64,000 nucleotides of DNA. It comes from Acanthosoma haemorrhoidale. Taxonomy: Eukaryota; Arthropoda; Insecta; Hemiptera; Acanthosomatidae. The notes beneath the pieces are model-generated. The model was not told the DNA's origin and did not search any database. It saw only the letters and a program-made list of their open reading frames with translations. Below, piece after piece: positions 12,101-26,235 of this stretch (position 1 is its first letter; each line of letters starts with the position of its first letter). The translations under genes and the position numbers were made by a program. Location of the stretch: NCBI GenBank assembly GCA_930367205.1, contig OV884014.1, forward strand, positions 119,977,768 through 120,041,767, in the 5' to 3' direction.

Positions 12101-13080
12101 GATCATACGATCGTATGATCAAAGTTATGAGTGAATATGACATCAAATCATGTCAAATATGATAGTGTGCCGTATCATTTGCACTTATTGTATCACGTGA
12201 TACAATCGTATGATTGAAGTTAGAGTTAATATACTATTAAATAATGTCGATTATGACAGTGTACTGTATCATTGGCACTCATTGTATCACGTGATACGAT
12301 CGTATGATTGAAGTCATGAATGAATATAACATCAAATGATGTCGATTATGATAGTGTGCCGCATCATTAGCACACATTGTATCACATGATACGATTGTAT
12401 GATTGAAGTTACGAGTGAATATAACATCAAATGATGTCGATTATGATAGTGTACCGCATCATTGGCACTCAATATATCACTTGATACGATCGTATGATTG
12501 AAGTCACGAGTGAATTTATCATCAAATGATGTTGAATATGATTGTATAATGTGTCATTGGCACACATTGTATCACGTGATACGATCGTATGATTAAAGTT
12601 ACGAGTGAATATAACATCAAATGATGTCGATTATAATAGTGTACCGCATCATTGGCACTCATTGTATCACGTGATACGATCGTATGATTGAAGTCACGAG
12701 TGAATATAACATCAAATAATGCTAAATATGATTGTATAGTGTAGCATTGACACTCATTGCATCACGAGATACGATCGTATGATTGAAGTCACGAGTGAAT
12801 ATAACATAAAATAATGCTAAATATGATTGTATAGTGTAGCATTGACACTCATTGTATCACGAGATACGATCGTATGATTAAAGTCACGAGTGAATATAAC
12901 ATCAAATGATGTTGAATATGATTGTATAATGTATCATTAGCACTCATTGTTTCACGTGATACGATCGTATGATTAAAGTTACGAGTGAATATACTATTAA
13001 ATGATGTCGATTATGATAGTGTACCGCATCATTGGCACTAATTGTATCACGTGATACGATCGTATGATCAAAGCTACGAG
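12101..13080 (+). repeat. Satellite B block B5 (10 x 95 bp + 30)
   Basis: Junction palindrome at 12101-12120. Length 980 bp. First block with the interior-lineage changes caaatcatgtc and gaagttagagt. It lacks the gatttcgaatatgataatgaa monomer found in most others, which accounts for being one monomer short of 1,075 bp. Confidence 0.95.
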
Positions 13081-15251
13081 TTAACATAATAGGGCAGAAA
13101 TTATTGTACCAGCTATGAATTACGCATTTTTGTAAAATTCTACTTTTTGACGATATTTTTCTTGTTTTGGTATGAGGAAATCATAATTGTTCAGGAGCTA
13201 ACGTACCAGCTATAAAATACTCATATATGTAAAAATTTAACTTTTTGATGACATTTTCCTTGTTTTGGTATCAGGAGAACATAAAAGAGCAGGAGCTAAC
13301 GTTCAAACTATGAAATACCCATTTTTTAAAAATTCGACTTTTTGACGATATTTTCCTTGTTTTCGTATCAGGAGAACATAAAAGAGCAGGAGCTAACGTT
13401 CCAGCTATGAAATACGCATTTTTGTAAAAATTTGAATTTTAGACGATATTTTCTTTGTTTTGGTATCAGGAGAACATAATGGGACAGGAGCTAACGTACC
13501 AGCTATGAAATACGCATTTTTGTAAAAATTTGAGTTTTTGACGATATTATCCTTGATTTCGTATCAGGAGAACATAAAAGAGCAGGAGCTAACGTTCCAG
13601 CTACAAAAAACGCATTTTTGTAAAAATTTGAATTTTAGACGATATTTTCTTTGTTTTGGTATCAGGAGAACATAATGGGGCAGGAGCTGACGTGCTAGCT
13701 ATGAAATACGCAGTTTTTAAAAATTCGACTTTTTGACGATATTTTTCTCGTTTTCGTATCAGGAGAACATAATAGAGCAGGAGCTAACGTACCAGCTATG
13801 AAATACGCAATTTTTGTAAAAATTTGAGTTTTCGACGATATTTTCCTTGTTTTGGTATCAGGAGAACATAATGGGGCAGGAGCTAACGTACTAGCTATGA
13901 AATACGCATTTTCGAAAAATTCGACGATATTTTCCTTGATTTCGTATCAGGAGAACATAAAAGAGCAGGAGCTAACGTTCCAGCTATGAAATACCCATTT
14001 TTTAAAAATTCGACTTTTTGACGATATTTTCCTTGTTTTCGTATCAGGAGAACATAATGGGGCAGGAGCTGACGTACTAGCTATGAAATATGCAATTTTT
14101 AAAAATTCGACTTTTTGACGATATTTTCCTGGTTTTCGTATCAGGAGAACATAATAGGGCAGGAGCTAACGTACCAGCTATGAAATACGCAATTTTTGTA
14201 AAAATTTGAGTTTTCGACGATATTTTCCTTGTTTTGGTATCAGGAGAACATAATGGGGCAGGAGCTAACGTACTAGCTATGAAATACGCATTTTTGTAAA
14301 AATTTGAGTTTTTGACGATATTTTCCTTGATTTCGTATCAGGAGAACATAAAAGAGCAGGAGCTAACGTTCCAGCTATGAAATACCCATTTTTTAAAAAT
14401 TCGACTTTTTGACGTTATTTTCCTTGTTTTCGTATCAGGAGAACATAATGGGGCAGGAGCTGACGTACTAGCTATGAAATACGCATTTTTTAAAAATTCG
14501 ACTTTTTGACGATATTTTCCTGGTTTTCGTATCAGGAGAACATAATAGGGCAGGAGCTAACGTACCAGCTATGAAATACGCAATTTTTGTAAAAATTTGA
14601 GTTTTCGACGATATTTTCCTTGTTTTGGTATCAGGAGAACATAATGGGGCAGGAGCTAACGTACTAACTATGAAATACGCATTTTCGAAAAATTCGACTT
14701 TTTGACGATATTTTCCTTGATTTCGTATCAGGAGAACATAAAAGAGCAGGAGCTAACGTTCCAGCTATGAAATACCCATTTTTTAAAAATTCGACTTTTT
14801 GACGATATTTTCCTTGTTTTCGTATCAGGAGAACATAATGGGGCAGGAGCTAACGTACCAGCTATGAAATACGCATTTTTGTAAAAATTTGAGTTTTTGA
14901 CGATATTTTCCTTGATTTCGTATCAGGAGAACATAAAAGAGCAGGAGCTAACGTTCCAGCTACAAAAAACGCATTTTTGTAAAAATTTGAATTTTAGACG
15001 ATATTTTCTTTGTTTTAGTATCAGGAGAACATAATGGGGCAGGAGCTAACGTCCTAGCTCTAAATACGCATTTTTGTAAAAATTCGACTTTTTGACGTCA
15101 TTTTTCTTGTTTTGGTATCAGGAGAACATAATGGGGCAGGTGCTAACGTACAAGCTATGAAATACGCATTTTTGTAAAAATTCAACTTTTTTAAAATGTT
15201 TTCTTTGTTTTGGTATCAGGAGAACATAAAGGGGCAAGAGCTAACGTACAA
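13081..15251 (+). repeat. Satellite A block A6 (about 22 monomers)
   Basis: Head carries gggcagaaattattg (g to a), a change shared only with A7 and A8. Contains the gtgctagctatg variant and 8-bp-deleted monomers (cgaaaaattcgacgatatt near 13913). Tail complete. Length 2,171 bp = 97 x 22 + 37. Confidence 0.95.
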
Positions 15252-16991
15252 GATCATACGATCGTATGATCAAAGTTATGAGTGAATATGACATCAAATC
15301 ATGTCAAATATGATAGTGTGCCGTATCATTTGCACTTATTGTATCACGTGATACAATCGTATGATTGAAGTTAGAGTGAATATACTATTAAATAATGTCG
15401 ATTATGACAGTGTACTGTATCATTGGCACTCATTGTATCACGTGATACGATCGTATGATTGAAGTCATGAATGAATATAACATCAAATGATGTCGATTAT
15501 GATAGTGTGCCGCATCATTAGCACACATTGTATCACATGATACGATTGTATGATTGAAGTTACGAGTGAATATAACATCAAATGATTTCGAATATGATAA
15601 TGAACCGCATCATTGGCAATCATTGTTTCACGTGATACGATCGTATGATTAAAGTTACAGGTGAATATAACATCAAATGATGTCGATTATGATAGTGTAC
15701 CGCATCATTGGCACTCAATATATCACTTGATACGATCGTATGATTGAAGTCACGAGTGAATTTATCATCAAATGATGTTGAATATGATTGTATAATGTGT
15801 CATTGGCACACATTGTATCACGTGATACGATCGTATGATTAAAGTTACGAGTGAATATAACATCAAATGATGTCGATTATAATAGTGTACCGCATCATTG
15901 GCACTCATTATATCACGTGATACTATCGTATGATTGAAGTCACGAGTGAATATAACATCAAATAATGCTAAATATGATTGTATAGTGTAGCATTGACACT
16001 CATTGTATCACGAGATACGATCGTATGATTGAAGTCACGAGTGAATATAACATAAAATAATGCTAAATATGATTGTATAGTGTAGCATTGACACTCATTG
16101 TATCACGAGATACGATCGTATGATTAAAGTCACGAGTGAATATAACATCAAATGATGTTGAATATGATTGTATAATGTATCATTAGCACTCATTGTTTCA
16201 CGTGATACGATCGTATGATTAAAGTTACGAGTGAATATAACATCAAATGATTTCGAATATGATAATGAACCGCATCATTGGCAATCATTGTTTCACGTGA
16301 TACGATCGTATGATTAAAGTTACAGGTGAATATAACATCAAATGATGTCGATTATGATAGTGTACCGCATCATTGGCACTCAATATATCACTTGATACGA
16401 TCGTATGATTGAAGCCACGAGTGAATTTATCATCAAATGATGTTGAATATGATTGTATAATGTGTCATTGGCACACATTGTATCACGTGATACGATCGTA
16501 TGATTAAAGTTACGAGTGAATATAACATCAAATGATGTCGATTATAATAGTGTACCGCATCATTGGCACTCATTATATCACGTGATACTATCGTATGATT
16601 GAAGTCACGAGTGAATATAACATCAAATAATGCTAAATATGATTGTATAGTGTAGCATTGACACTCATTGTATCACGAGATACGATCGTATGATTGAAGT
16701 CACGAGTGAATATAACATAAAATAATGCTAAATATGATTGTATAGTGTAGCATTGACACTCATTGTATCACGAGATACGATCGTATGATTAAAGTCACGA
16801 GTGAATATAACATCAAATGATGTTGAATATGATTGTATAATGTATCATTAGCACTCATTGTTTCACGTGATACGATCGTATGATTAAAGTTACGAGTGAA
16901 TATACTATTAAATGATGTCGATTATGATAGTGTACCGCATCATTGGCACTAATTGTATCACGTGATACGATCGTATGATCAAAGCTACGAG
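15252..16991 (+). repeat. Satellite B block B6 (18 x 95 bp + 30)
   Basis: Junction palindrome at 15252-15271. Length 1,740 bp. It contains an internal in-register duplication of seven monomers: the diagnostic tttcgaatatgataatgaac occurs at 15586 and again at 16251, 665 bp apart, with the following six monomers repeated in the same order. Confidence 0.95.
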
Positions 16992-18381
16992 TTAACATAA
17001 TAGGGCAGAAATTATTGTACCAGCTATGAATTACGCATTTTTGTAAAATTCTGCTTTTTGACGATATTTTTCTTGTTTTGGTATGAGGAAATCATAATTG
17101 TTCAGGAGCTAACGTACCAGCTATAAAATACTCATATATGTAAAAATTTAACTTTTTGATGACATTTTCCTTGTTTTGGTATCAGGAGAACATAAAAGAG
17201 CAGGAGCTAACGTTCAAACTATGAAATACCCATTTTTTAAAAATTCGGCTTTTTGACGATATTTTCCTTGTTTTCGTATCAGGAGAACATAAAAGAGCAG
17301 GAGCTAACGTTCCAGCTATGAAATACGCATTTTTGTAAAAATTTGAATTTTAGACGATATTTTCTTTGTTTTGGTATCAGGAGAACATAATGGGACAGGA
17401 GCTAACGTACCAGCTATGAAATACGCATTTTTGTAAAAATTTGAGTTTTTGACGATATTATCCTTGATTTCGTATCAGGAGAACATAAAAGAGCAGGAGC
17501 TAACGTTCCAGCTACAAAAAACGCATTTTTGTAAAAATTTGAATTTTAGACGATATTTTCTTTGTTTTGGTATCAGGAGAACATAATGGGGCAGGAGCTG
17601 ACGTGCTAGCTATGAAATACGCATTTTTTAAAAATTCGACTTTTTGACGATATTTTTCTCGTTTTCGTATCAGGAGAACATAATAGAGCAGGAGCTAACG
17701 TACCAGCTATGAAATACGCAATTTTTGTAAAAATTTGAGTTTTCGACGATATTTTCCTTGTTTTGGTATCAGGAGAACATAATGGGGCAGGAGCTAACGT
17801 ACTAGCTTTGAAATACGCATTTTCGAAAAATTCGACGATATTTTCCTTGATTTCGTATCAGGAGAACATAAAAGAGCAGGAGCTGACGTACTAGCTATGA
17901 AATACGCATTTTTTAAAAATTCGACTTTTTGACGATATTTTCCTGGTTTTCGTATCAGGAGAACATAATAGGGCAGGAGCTAACGTACCAGCTATGAAAT
18001 ACGCAATTTTTGTAAAAATTTGAGTTTTCGACGATATTTTCCTTGTTTTGGTATCAGGAGAACATAATGGGGCAGGAGCTAACGTACTAACTATGAAATA
18101 CGCATTTTCGAAAAATTCGACTTTTTGACGATATTTTCCTTGATTTCGTATCAGGAGAACATAAAAGAGCAGGAGCTAACGTTCCAGCTATGAAATACCC
18201 ATTTTTTAAAAATTCGACTTTTTGACGATATTTTCCTTGTTTTCGTATCAGGAGAACATAATGGGGCAGGAGCTAACGTACCAGCTATGAAATACGCATT
18301 TTTGTAAAAATTTGAGTTTTTTAAAATGTTTTCTTTGTTTTGGTATCAGGAGAACATAAAGGGGCAAGAGCTAACGTACAA
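16992..18381 (+). repeat. Satellite A block A7 (about 14 monomers, hybrid tail)
   Basis: Head with gggcagaaattattg as in A6. The tail is abnormal: near 18300-18345 a generic monomer (gtaaaaatttgagttttt) is fused to the second half of the penultimate tail monomer (aaaatgttttctttg). The two tail monomers with ctagctctaaat and gctaacgtacaagc are missing. Length 1,390 bp. Confidence 0.95.
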
Positions 18382-19456
18382 GATCATACGATCGTATGAT
18401 CAAAGTTATGAGTGAATATGACATCAAATCATGTCAAATATGATAGTGTGCCGTATCATTTGCACTTATTGTATCACGTGATACAATCGTATGATTGAAG
18501 TTAGAGTGAATATACTATTAAATAATGTCGATTATGACAGTGTACTGTATCATTGGCACTCATTGTATCACGTGATACGATCGTATGATTGAAGTCATGA
18601 ATGAATATAACATCAAATGATGTCGATTATGATAGTGTGCCGCATCATTAGCACACATTGTATCACATGATACGATTGTATGATTGAAGTTACGAGTGAA
18701 TATAACATCAAATGATTTCGAATATGATAATGAACCGCATCATTGGCAATCATTGTTTCACGTGATACGGTCGTATGATTAAAGTTACAGGTGAATATAA
18801 CATCAAATGATGTCGATTATGATAGTGTACCGCATCATTGGCACTCAATATATCACTTGATACGATCGTATGATTGAAGTCACGAGTGAATTTATCATCA
18901 AATGATGTTGAATATGATTGTATAATGTGTCATTGGCACACATTGTATCACGTGATTCGATCGTATGATTAAAGTTACGAGTGAATATAACATCAAATGA
19001 TGTCGATTATAATAGTGTACCGCATCATTGGCACTCATTATATCACGTGATACTATCGTATGATTGAAGTCACGAGTGAATATAACATCAAATAATGCTA
19101 AATATGATTGTATAGTGTAGCATTGACACTCATTGTGTCACGAGATACGATCGTATGATTGAAGTCACGAGTGAATATAACATAAAATAATGCTAAATAT
19201 GATTGTATAGTGTAGCATTGACACTCATTGTATCACGAGATACGATCGTATGATTAAAGTCACGAGTGAATATAACATCAAATGATGTTGAATATGATTG
19301 TATAATGTATCATTAGCACTCATTGTTTCACGTGATACGATCGTATGATTAAAGTTACGAGTGAATATACTATTAAATGATGTCGATTATGATAGTGTAC
19401 CGCATCATTGGCACTAATTGTATCACGTGATACGATCGTATGATCAAAGCTACGAG
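18382..19456 (+). repeat. Satellite B block B7 (11 x 95 bp + 30)
   Basis: Junction palindrome at 18382-18401. Length 1,075 bp. It equals B6 without its seven-monomer internal duplication. Private changes include gatacggtcg near 18767 and gtgattcgatcg near 18953, each breaking one of the palindromes. Confidence 0.95.
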
Positions 19457-22117
19457 TTAACATAATAGGGCAGAAATTATTGTACCAGCTATGAATTACG
19501 CATTTTTGTAAAATTCTACTTTTTGACGATATTTTTCTTGTTTTGGTATGAGGAAATCATAATTGTTCAGGAGCTAACGTACCAGCTATAAAATACTCAT
19601 ATATGTAAAAATTTAACTTTTTGATGACATTTTCCTTGTTTTGGTATCAGGAGAACATAAAAGAGCAGGAGCTAACGTTCAAACTATGAAATACCCATTT
19701 TTTAAAAATTCGACTTTTTGACGATATTTTCCTAGTTTTCGTATAAGCAGAACATAAAAGAGCAGGAGCTAACGTACCAGCTATGAAATACGCAATTTTT
19801 GTAAAAATTTGAGTTTTCGACGATATTTTCCTTGTTTTGGTATCAGGAGAACATAATGGGGCAGGAGCTAACGTACTAGCTATGAAATACGCATTTTTGT
19901 AAAAATTTGAGTTTTTGACGATATTTTCCTTGATTTCGTATCAGGAGAACATAAAAGAGCAGGAGCTAACGTTCCAGCTACAAAAAACGCATTTTTGTAA
20001 AAATTTGAATTTTAGACGATATTTTCCTTGTTTTGGTATCAGGAGAACATAATGGGGCAGGAGCTAACGTACCAGCTATGAAATACGCATTTTTGTAAAA
20101 ATTTGAGTTTTTGACGATATTTTCCTTGATTTCGTATCTGGAGAACATAAAAGAGCAGGAGCTAACGTTCCAGCTACAAAAAACGCATTTTTGTAAAAAT
20201 TTGAATTTTAGACGATATTTTCTTTGTTTTAGTATCAGGAGAACATAATGGGACAGGAGCTAACGTACCAGCTATGAGATACCTATTTTTTTAAAATTTG
20301 ACTTTTTGACGATATTTTTCTGGTTTTCGTATCAGGAGAACATAATAGGGCAGGAGCTAACGTCCTAGCTCTAAATACGCATTTTTGTAAAAATTCGACT
20401 TTTTGACGTCATTTTTCTTGTTTTGGTATCAGGAGAACATAAAAGAGCAGGAGCTAACGTTCAAACTATGAAATACCCATTTTTTAAAAATTCGACTTTT
20501 TGACGATATTTTCCTAGTTTTCGTATAAGCAGAACATAAAAGAGCAGGAGCTAACGTTCCAGCTATGAAATACGCATTTTTGTAAAAATTTGAATTTTAG
20601 ACGATATTTTCTTTGTTTTGGTATCAGGAGAACATAATGGGACAGGAGCTAACGTACCAGCTATGAAATACGCATTTTTGTAAAAATTTGAGTTTTTGAC
20701 GATATTATCCTTGATTTCGTATCAGGAGAACACAAAAGAGCAGGAGCTAACGTTCCAGCTACAAAAAACGCATTTTTGTAAAAATTTGAATTTTAGACGA
20801 TATTTTCTTTGTTTTGGTATCAGGAGAACATAATGGGGCAGGAGCTGACGTGCTAGCTATGAAATACGCATTTTTTAAAAATTCGACTTTTTGACGATAT
20901 TTTTCTCGTTTTCGTATCAGGAGAACATAATAGAGCAGGAGCTAACGTACCAGCTATGAAATACGCAATTTTTGTAAAAATTTGAGTTTTCGACGATATT
21001 TTCCTTGTTTTGGTATCAGGAGAACATAATGGGGCAGGAGCTAACGTACTAGCTATGAAATACACATTTTCGAAAAATTCGACGATATTTTCCTTGATTT
21101 CGTATCAGGAGAACATAAAAGAGCAGGAGCTAACGTTCCAGCTATGAAATACCCATTTTTTAAAAATTCGACTTTTTGACGATATTTTCCTTGTTTTCGT
21201 ATCAGGAGATTATAATGGGGCAGGAGCTGACGTACTAGCTATGAAATATGCAATTTTTAAAAATTCGACTTTTTGACGATATTTTCCTGGTTTTCGTATC
21301 AGGAGAACATAATAGGGCAGGAGCTAACGTACCAGCTATGAAATACGCAATTTTTGTAAAAATTTGAGTTTTCGACGATATTTTCCTTGTTTTGGTATCA
21401 GGAGAACATAATGGGGCAGGAGCTAACGTACTAGCTATGAAATACGCATTTTTGTAAAAATTTGAGTTTTTGACGATATTTTCCTTGATTTCGTATCAGG
21501 AGAACATAAAAGAGCAGGAGCTAACGTTCCAGCTACAAAAAACGCATTTTTGTAAAAATTTGAATTTTAGACGATATTTTCCTTGTTTTGGTATCAGGAG
21601 AACATAATGGGGCAGGAGCTAACGTACCAGCTATGAAATACGCATTTTTGTAAAAATTTGAGTTTTTGACGATATTTTCCTTGATTTCGTATCTGGAGAA
21701 CATAAAAGAGCAGGAGCTAACGTTCCAGCTACAAAAAACGCATTTTTGTAAAAATTTGAATTTTAGACGATATTTTCTTTGTTTTAGTATCAGGAGAACA
21801 TAATGGGACAGGAGCTAACGTACCAGCTATGAGATACCTATTTTTTTAAAATTTGACTTTTTGACGATATTTTTCTGGTTTTCGTATCAGGAGAACATAA
21901 TAGGGCAGGAGCTAACGTCCTAGCTCTAAATACGCATTTTTGTAAAAATTCGACTTTTTGACGTCATTTTTCTTGTTTTGGTATCAGGAGAACATAATGG
22001 GGCAGGTGCTAACGTACAAGCTATGAAATACGCATTTTTGTAAAAATTCAACTTTTTTAAAATGTTTTCTTTGTTTTGGTATCAGGAGAACATAAAGGGG
22101 CAAGAGCTAACGTACAA
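19457..22117 (+). repeat. Satellite A block A8 (about 27 monomers, internal duplications)
   Basis: Two diagnostic rare variants appear twice in this block. cgtataagcagaac occurs near 19740 and near 20522, about 782 bp or eight monomers apart. tatctggag occurs at 20135 and 21690, 1,555 bp or sixteen monomers apart. The block has therefore grown by at least two overlapping in-register duplications. Tail complete. The minus-strand reading frame at 20853-21065 merely spans two monomers. Confidence 0.93.
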
Positions 22118-23192
22118 GATCATACGATCGTATGATCAAAGTTATGAGTGAATATGACATCAAATCATGTCAAATATGATAGTGTGCCGTATCATTTGCA
22201 CTTATTGTATCACGTGATACAATCGTATGATTGAAGTTAGAGTGAATATACTATTAAATAATGTCGATTATGACAGTGTACTGTATCATTGGCACTCATT
22301 GTATCACGTGATACGATCGTATGATTGAAGTCATGAATGAATATAACATCAAATGATGTCGATTATGATAGTGTGCCGCATCATTAGCACACATTGTATC
22401 ACATGATACGATTGTATGATTGAAGTTACGAGTGAATATAACATCAAATGATTTCGAATATGATAATGAACCGCATCATTGGCAATCATTGTTTCACGTG
22501 ATACGATCGTATGATTAAAGTTACAGGTGAATATAACATCAAATGATGTCGATTATGATAGTGTACCGCATCATTGGCACTCATTATATCACTTGATACG
22601 ATCGTATGATTGAAGTCACGAGTGAATTTATCATCAAATGATGTTGAATATGATTGTATAATGTGTCATTGGCACACATTTTATCACGTGATACGATCGT
22701 ATGATTAAAGTTACGTGTGAATATAACATCAAATGATGTCGATTATAATAGTGTACCGCATCATTGGCACTCATTATATCACGTGATACTATCGTATGAT
22801 TGAAGTCACGAGTGAATATAACATCAAATAATGCTAAATATGATTGTATAGTGTAGCATTGACACTCATTGTATCACGAGATACGATCGTATGATTGAAG
22901 TCACGAGTGAATATAACATCAAATAAGGCTAAATATGATTGTATAGTGTAGCATTGACACTCATTGTTTCACGTGATACGATCGTATGAATCAAGTTACG
23001 AGTAAATATAACATCAAATGATGTTGAATATGATTGTATAATGTATCATTAGCACTCATTGTTTCACGTGATACGATCGTATGATTAAAGTTACGAGTGA
23101 ATATACTATTAAATGATGTCGATTATGATTGTATAATGTATCATTGGCACTAATTGTATCACGTGATACGATCGTATGATCAAAGCTACGAG
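22118..23192 (+). repeat. Satellite B block B8 (11 x 95 bp + 30)
   Basis: Junction palindrome at 22118-22137. Length 1,075 bp. Near its end it has two unusual monomers, one with cgtatgaatcaagttacg and one with gattgtataatgtatcattgg just before the A9 junction. The same two features recur only in B13, 15,255 bp to the right. Confidence 0.95.
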
Positions 23193-26100
23193 TTAACATA
23201 ATAGGGCAGGAATTATTGTACCAGCTATGAATTACGCATTTTTGTAAAATTCTACTTTTTGACGATATTTTTCTTGTTTTGGTATGAGGAAATCATAATT
23301 GTTCAGGAGCTAACGTACCAGCTATAAAATACTCATATATGTAAAAATTTAACTTTTTGATGACATTTTCCTTGTTTTGGTATCAGGAGAACATAATAAG
23401 GCAGGAGCTAACGTACTAGCTGAGAAATACGCATTTTTGTAAAAATTTGAGTTTTCAACGATATTTTCCTTGTTTTGGTATCAGGAGAACATAATGGGGC
23501 AGGAGCTAACGTACTAACTATGAAATACGCATTTTCGAAAAATTCGACTTTTTGACGATATTTTCCTTGATTTCGTATCAGGAGAACATAAAAGAGCAGG
23601 AGCTAACGTTCCAACTATGAAATACCCATTTTTTAAAAATTCGACTTTTTGACGATATTTTCCTTGTTTTCGTATCAGGAGAACATAAAAGAGCAGGAGC
23701 TAACGTTCCAGCTATGAAATACGCATTTTTGTAAAAAATTGAGTTTTTGACGATATTATCCTTGATTTCGTATCAGGAGAACATAAAAGAGCAGGAGCTA
23801 ACGTTCCAGCTACAAAAAACGCATTTTTGTAAAAATTTGAATTTTAGACGATATTTTCTTTGTTTTGGTATCAGGAGAACATAATGGGGCAGGAGCTGAC
23901 GTGCTAGCTATGAAATACGCATTTTTTAAAAATTCGACTTTTTGACGATATTTTTCTCGTTTTCGTATCAGGAGAACATAATAGGGCAGGAGCTAACGTA
24001 CCAGCTATGAAATACGCAATTTTTGTAAAAATTTGAGTTTTCGACGATATTTTCCTAGTTTTGGTATCAGGAGAACATAATGGGGCAGGAGCTAACGTAC
24101 TAGCTATGAAATACGCATTTTCAAAAAATTCGACGATATTTTCCTTGATTTCGTATCAGGAGAACATAAAAGAGCAGGAGCTAACGTTCCAGCTATGAAA
24201 TACCCATTTTTTAAAAATTCGACTTTTTGACGATATTTTCCTTGTTTTGGTATCAGGAGAACATAATGGGGCAGGAGCTGACGTGCTAGCTATGAAATAC
24301 GCATTTTTTAAAAATTCGACTTTTTGACGATATTTTTCTCGTTTTCGTATCAGGAGAACATAATAGGGCAGGAGCTAACGTACCAGCTATGAAATACGCA
24401 ATTTTTGTAAAAATTTGAGTTTTCGACGATATTTTCCTTGTTTTGGTATCAGGAGAACATAATGGGGCAGGAGCTAACGTACTAGCTATGAAATACGCAT
24501 TTTCGAAAAATTCGACGATATTTTCCTTGATTTCGTATCAGGAGAACATAAAAGAGCAGGAGCTAACGTTCCAGCTATGAAATACCCATTTTTTAAAAAT
24601 TCGACTTTTTGACGATATTTTCCTTGTTTTCGTATCAGGAGAACATAATGGGACAGGAGCTAACGTACCAGCTATGAGATACCTATTTTTTTAAAATTTG
24701 ACTTTTTGACGATATTTTTCTGGTTTTCGTATCAGGAGAACATAATAGGGCAGGAGCTAACGTACCAGCTATGAAATACGCAATTTTTGTAAAAATTTGA
24801 GTTTTCGACGATATTTTCCTTGTTTTGGTATCAGGAGAACATAATGGGGCAGGAGCTAACGTACTAGCTATGAAATACGCATTTTTGTAAAAATTTGAGT
24901 TTTTGACGATATTTTCCTTGATTTCGTATCAGGAGAACATAAAAGAGCAGGAGCTAACGTTCCAGCTACAAAAAACGCATTTTTGTAAAAATTTGAATTT
25001 TAGACGATATTTTCCTTGTTTTGGTATCAGGAGAACATAATGGGGCAGGAGCTAACGTACCAGCTATGAAATACGCATTTTTGTAAAAATTTGAGTTTTT
25101 GACGATATTTTCCTTGATTTCGTATCAGGAGAACATAAAAGAGCAGGAGCTAACGTTCCAGCTACAAAAAACGCATTTTTGTAAAAATTTGAATTTTAGA
25201 CGATATTTTCCTTGTTTTAGTATCAGGAGAACATAAAAGAGCAGGAGCTAACGTTCCAGCTATGAAATACCCATTTTTTAAAAATTCGACTTTTTGACGA
25301 TATTTTCCTTGTTTTCGTATCAGGAGAACATAATGGGACAGGAGCTAACGTACCAGCTATGAGATACCTATTTTTTTAAAATTTGACTTTTTGACGATAT
25401 TTTTCTGGTTTTCGTATCAGGAGAACATAATAGGGCAGGAGCTAACGTACCAGCTATGAAATACGCAATTTTTGTAAAAATTTGAGTTTTCGACGATATT
25501 TTCCTTGTTTTGGTATCAGGAGAACATAATGGGGCAGGAGCTAACGTACTAGCTATGAAATACGCATTTTTGTAAAAATTTGAGTTTTTGACGATATTTT
25601 CCTTGATTTCGTATCAGGAGAACATAAAAGAGCAGGAGCTAACGTTCCAGCTACAAAAAACGCATTTTTGTAAAAATTTGAATTTTAGACGATATTTTCC
25701 TTGTTTTGGTATCAGGAGAACATAATGGGGCAGGAGCTAACGTACCAGCTATGAAATACGCATTTTTGTAAAAATTTGAGTTTTTGACGATATTTTCCTT
25801 GATTTCGTATCAGGAGAACATAAAAGAGCAGGAGCTAACGTTCCAGCTACAAAAAACGCATTTTTGTAAAAATTTGAATTTTAGACGATATTTTCCTTGT
25901 TTTAGTATCAGGAGAACATAATGGGACAGGAGCTGACGTACCAGCTATGAGATACCTATTTTTTTTAAATTTGACTTTTTGACGATATTTTTCTGGTTTT
26001 CGTATCAGGAGAACATAATAGGGCAGGAGCTAACGTCCTAGCTCTAAATACGCATTTTTGTAAAAATTCGACTTTTTGACGTCATTTTTCTTGTTTTGGT

Positions 26101-26235
26101 ATCAGGAGAACATAATGGGGCAGGTGCTAACGTACAAGCTATGAAATACGCATTTTTGTAAAAATTCAACTTTTTTAAAATGTTTTCTTTGTTTTGGTAT
26201 CAGGAGAACATAAAGGGGCAAGAGCTAACGTACAA
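23193..26235 (+). repeat. Satellite A block A9 (about 31 monomers)
   Basis: Length 3,043 bp = 97 x 31 + 36. It lacks one monomer near 23720 that A10, A11 and A12 have (the tttgaattttagacg then gggacagg step), a loss shared with A14. An internal seven-monomer duplication is seen from the cgtatcagg to gggacaggagc step at about 24632 and 25317. Confidence 0.95.

Noticed and set aside
20853..21065. Minus-strand reading frame of 70 codons with an internally repeated peptide
   Set aside because: The peptide repeat is just the A monomer translated twice; 97 bp is not a multiple of three, so the frame soon closes. No gene.
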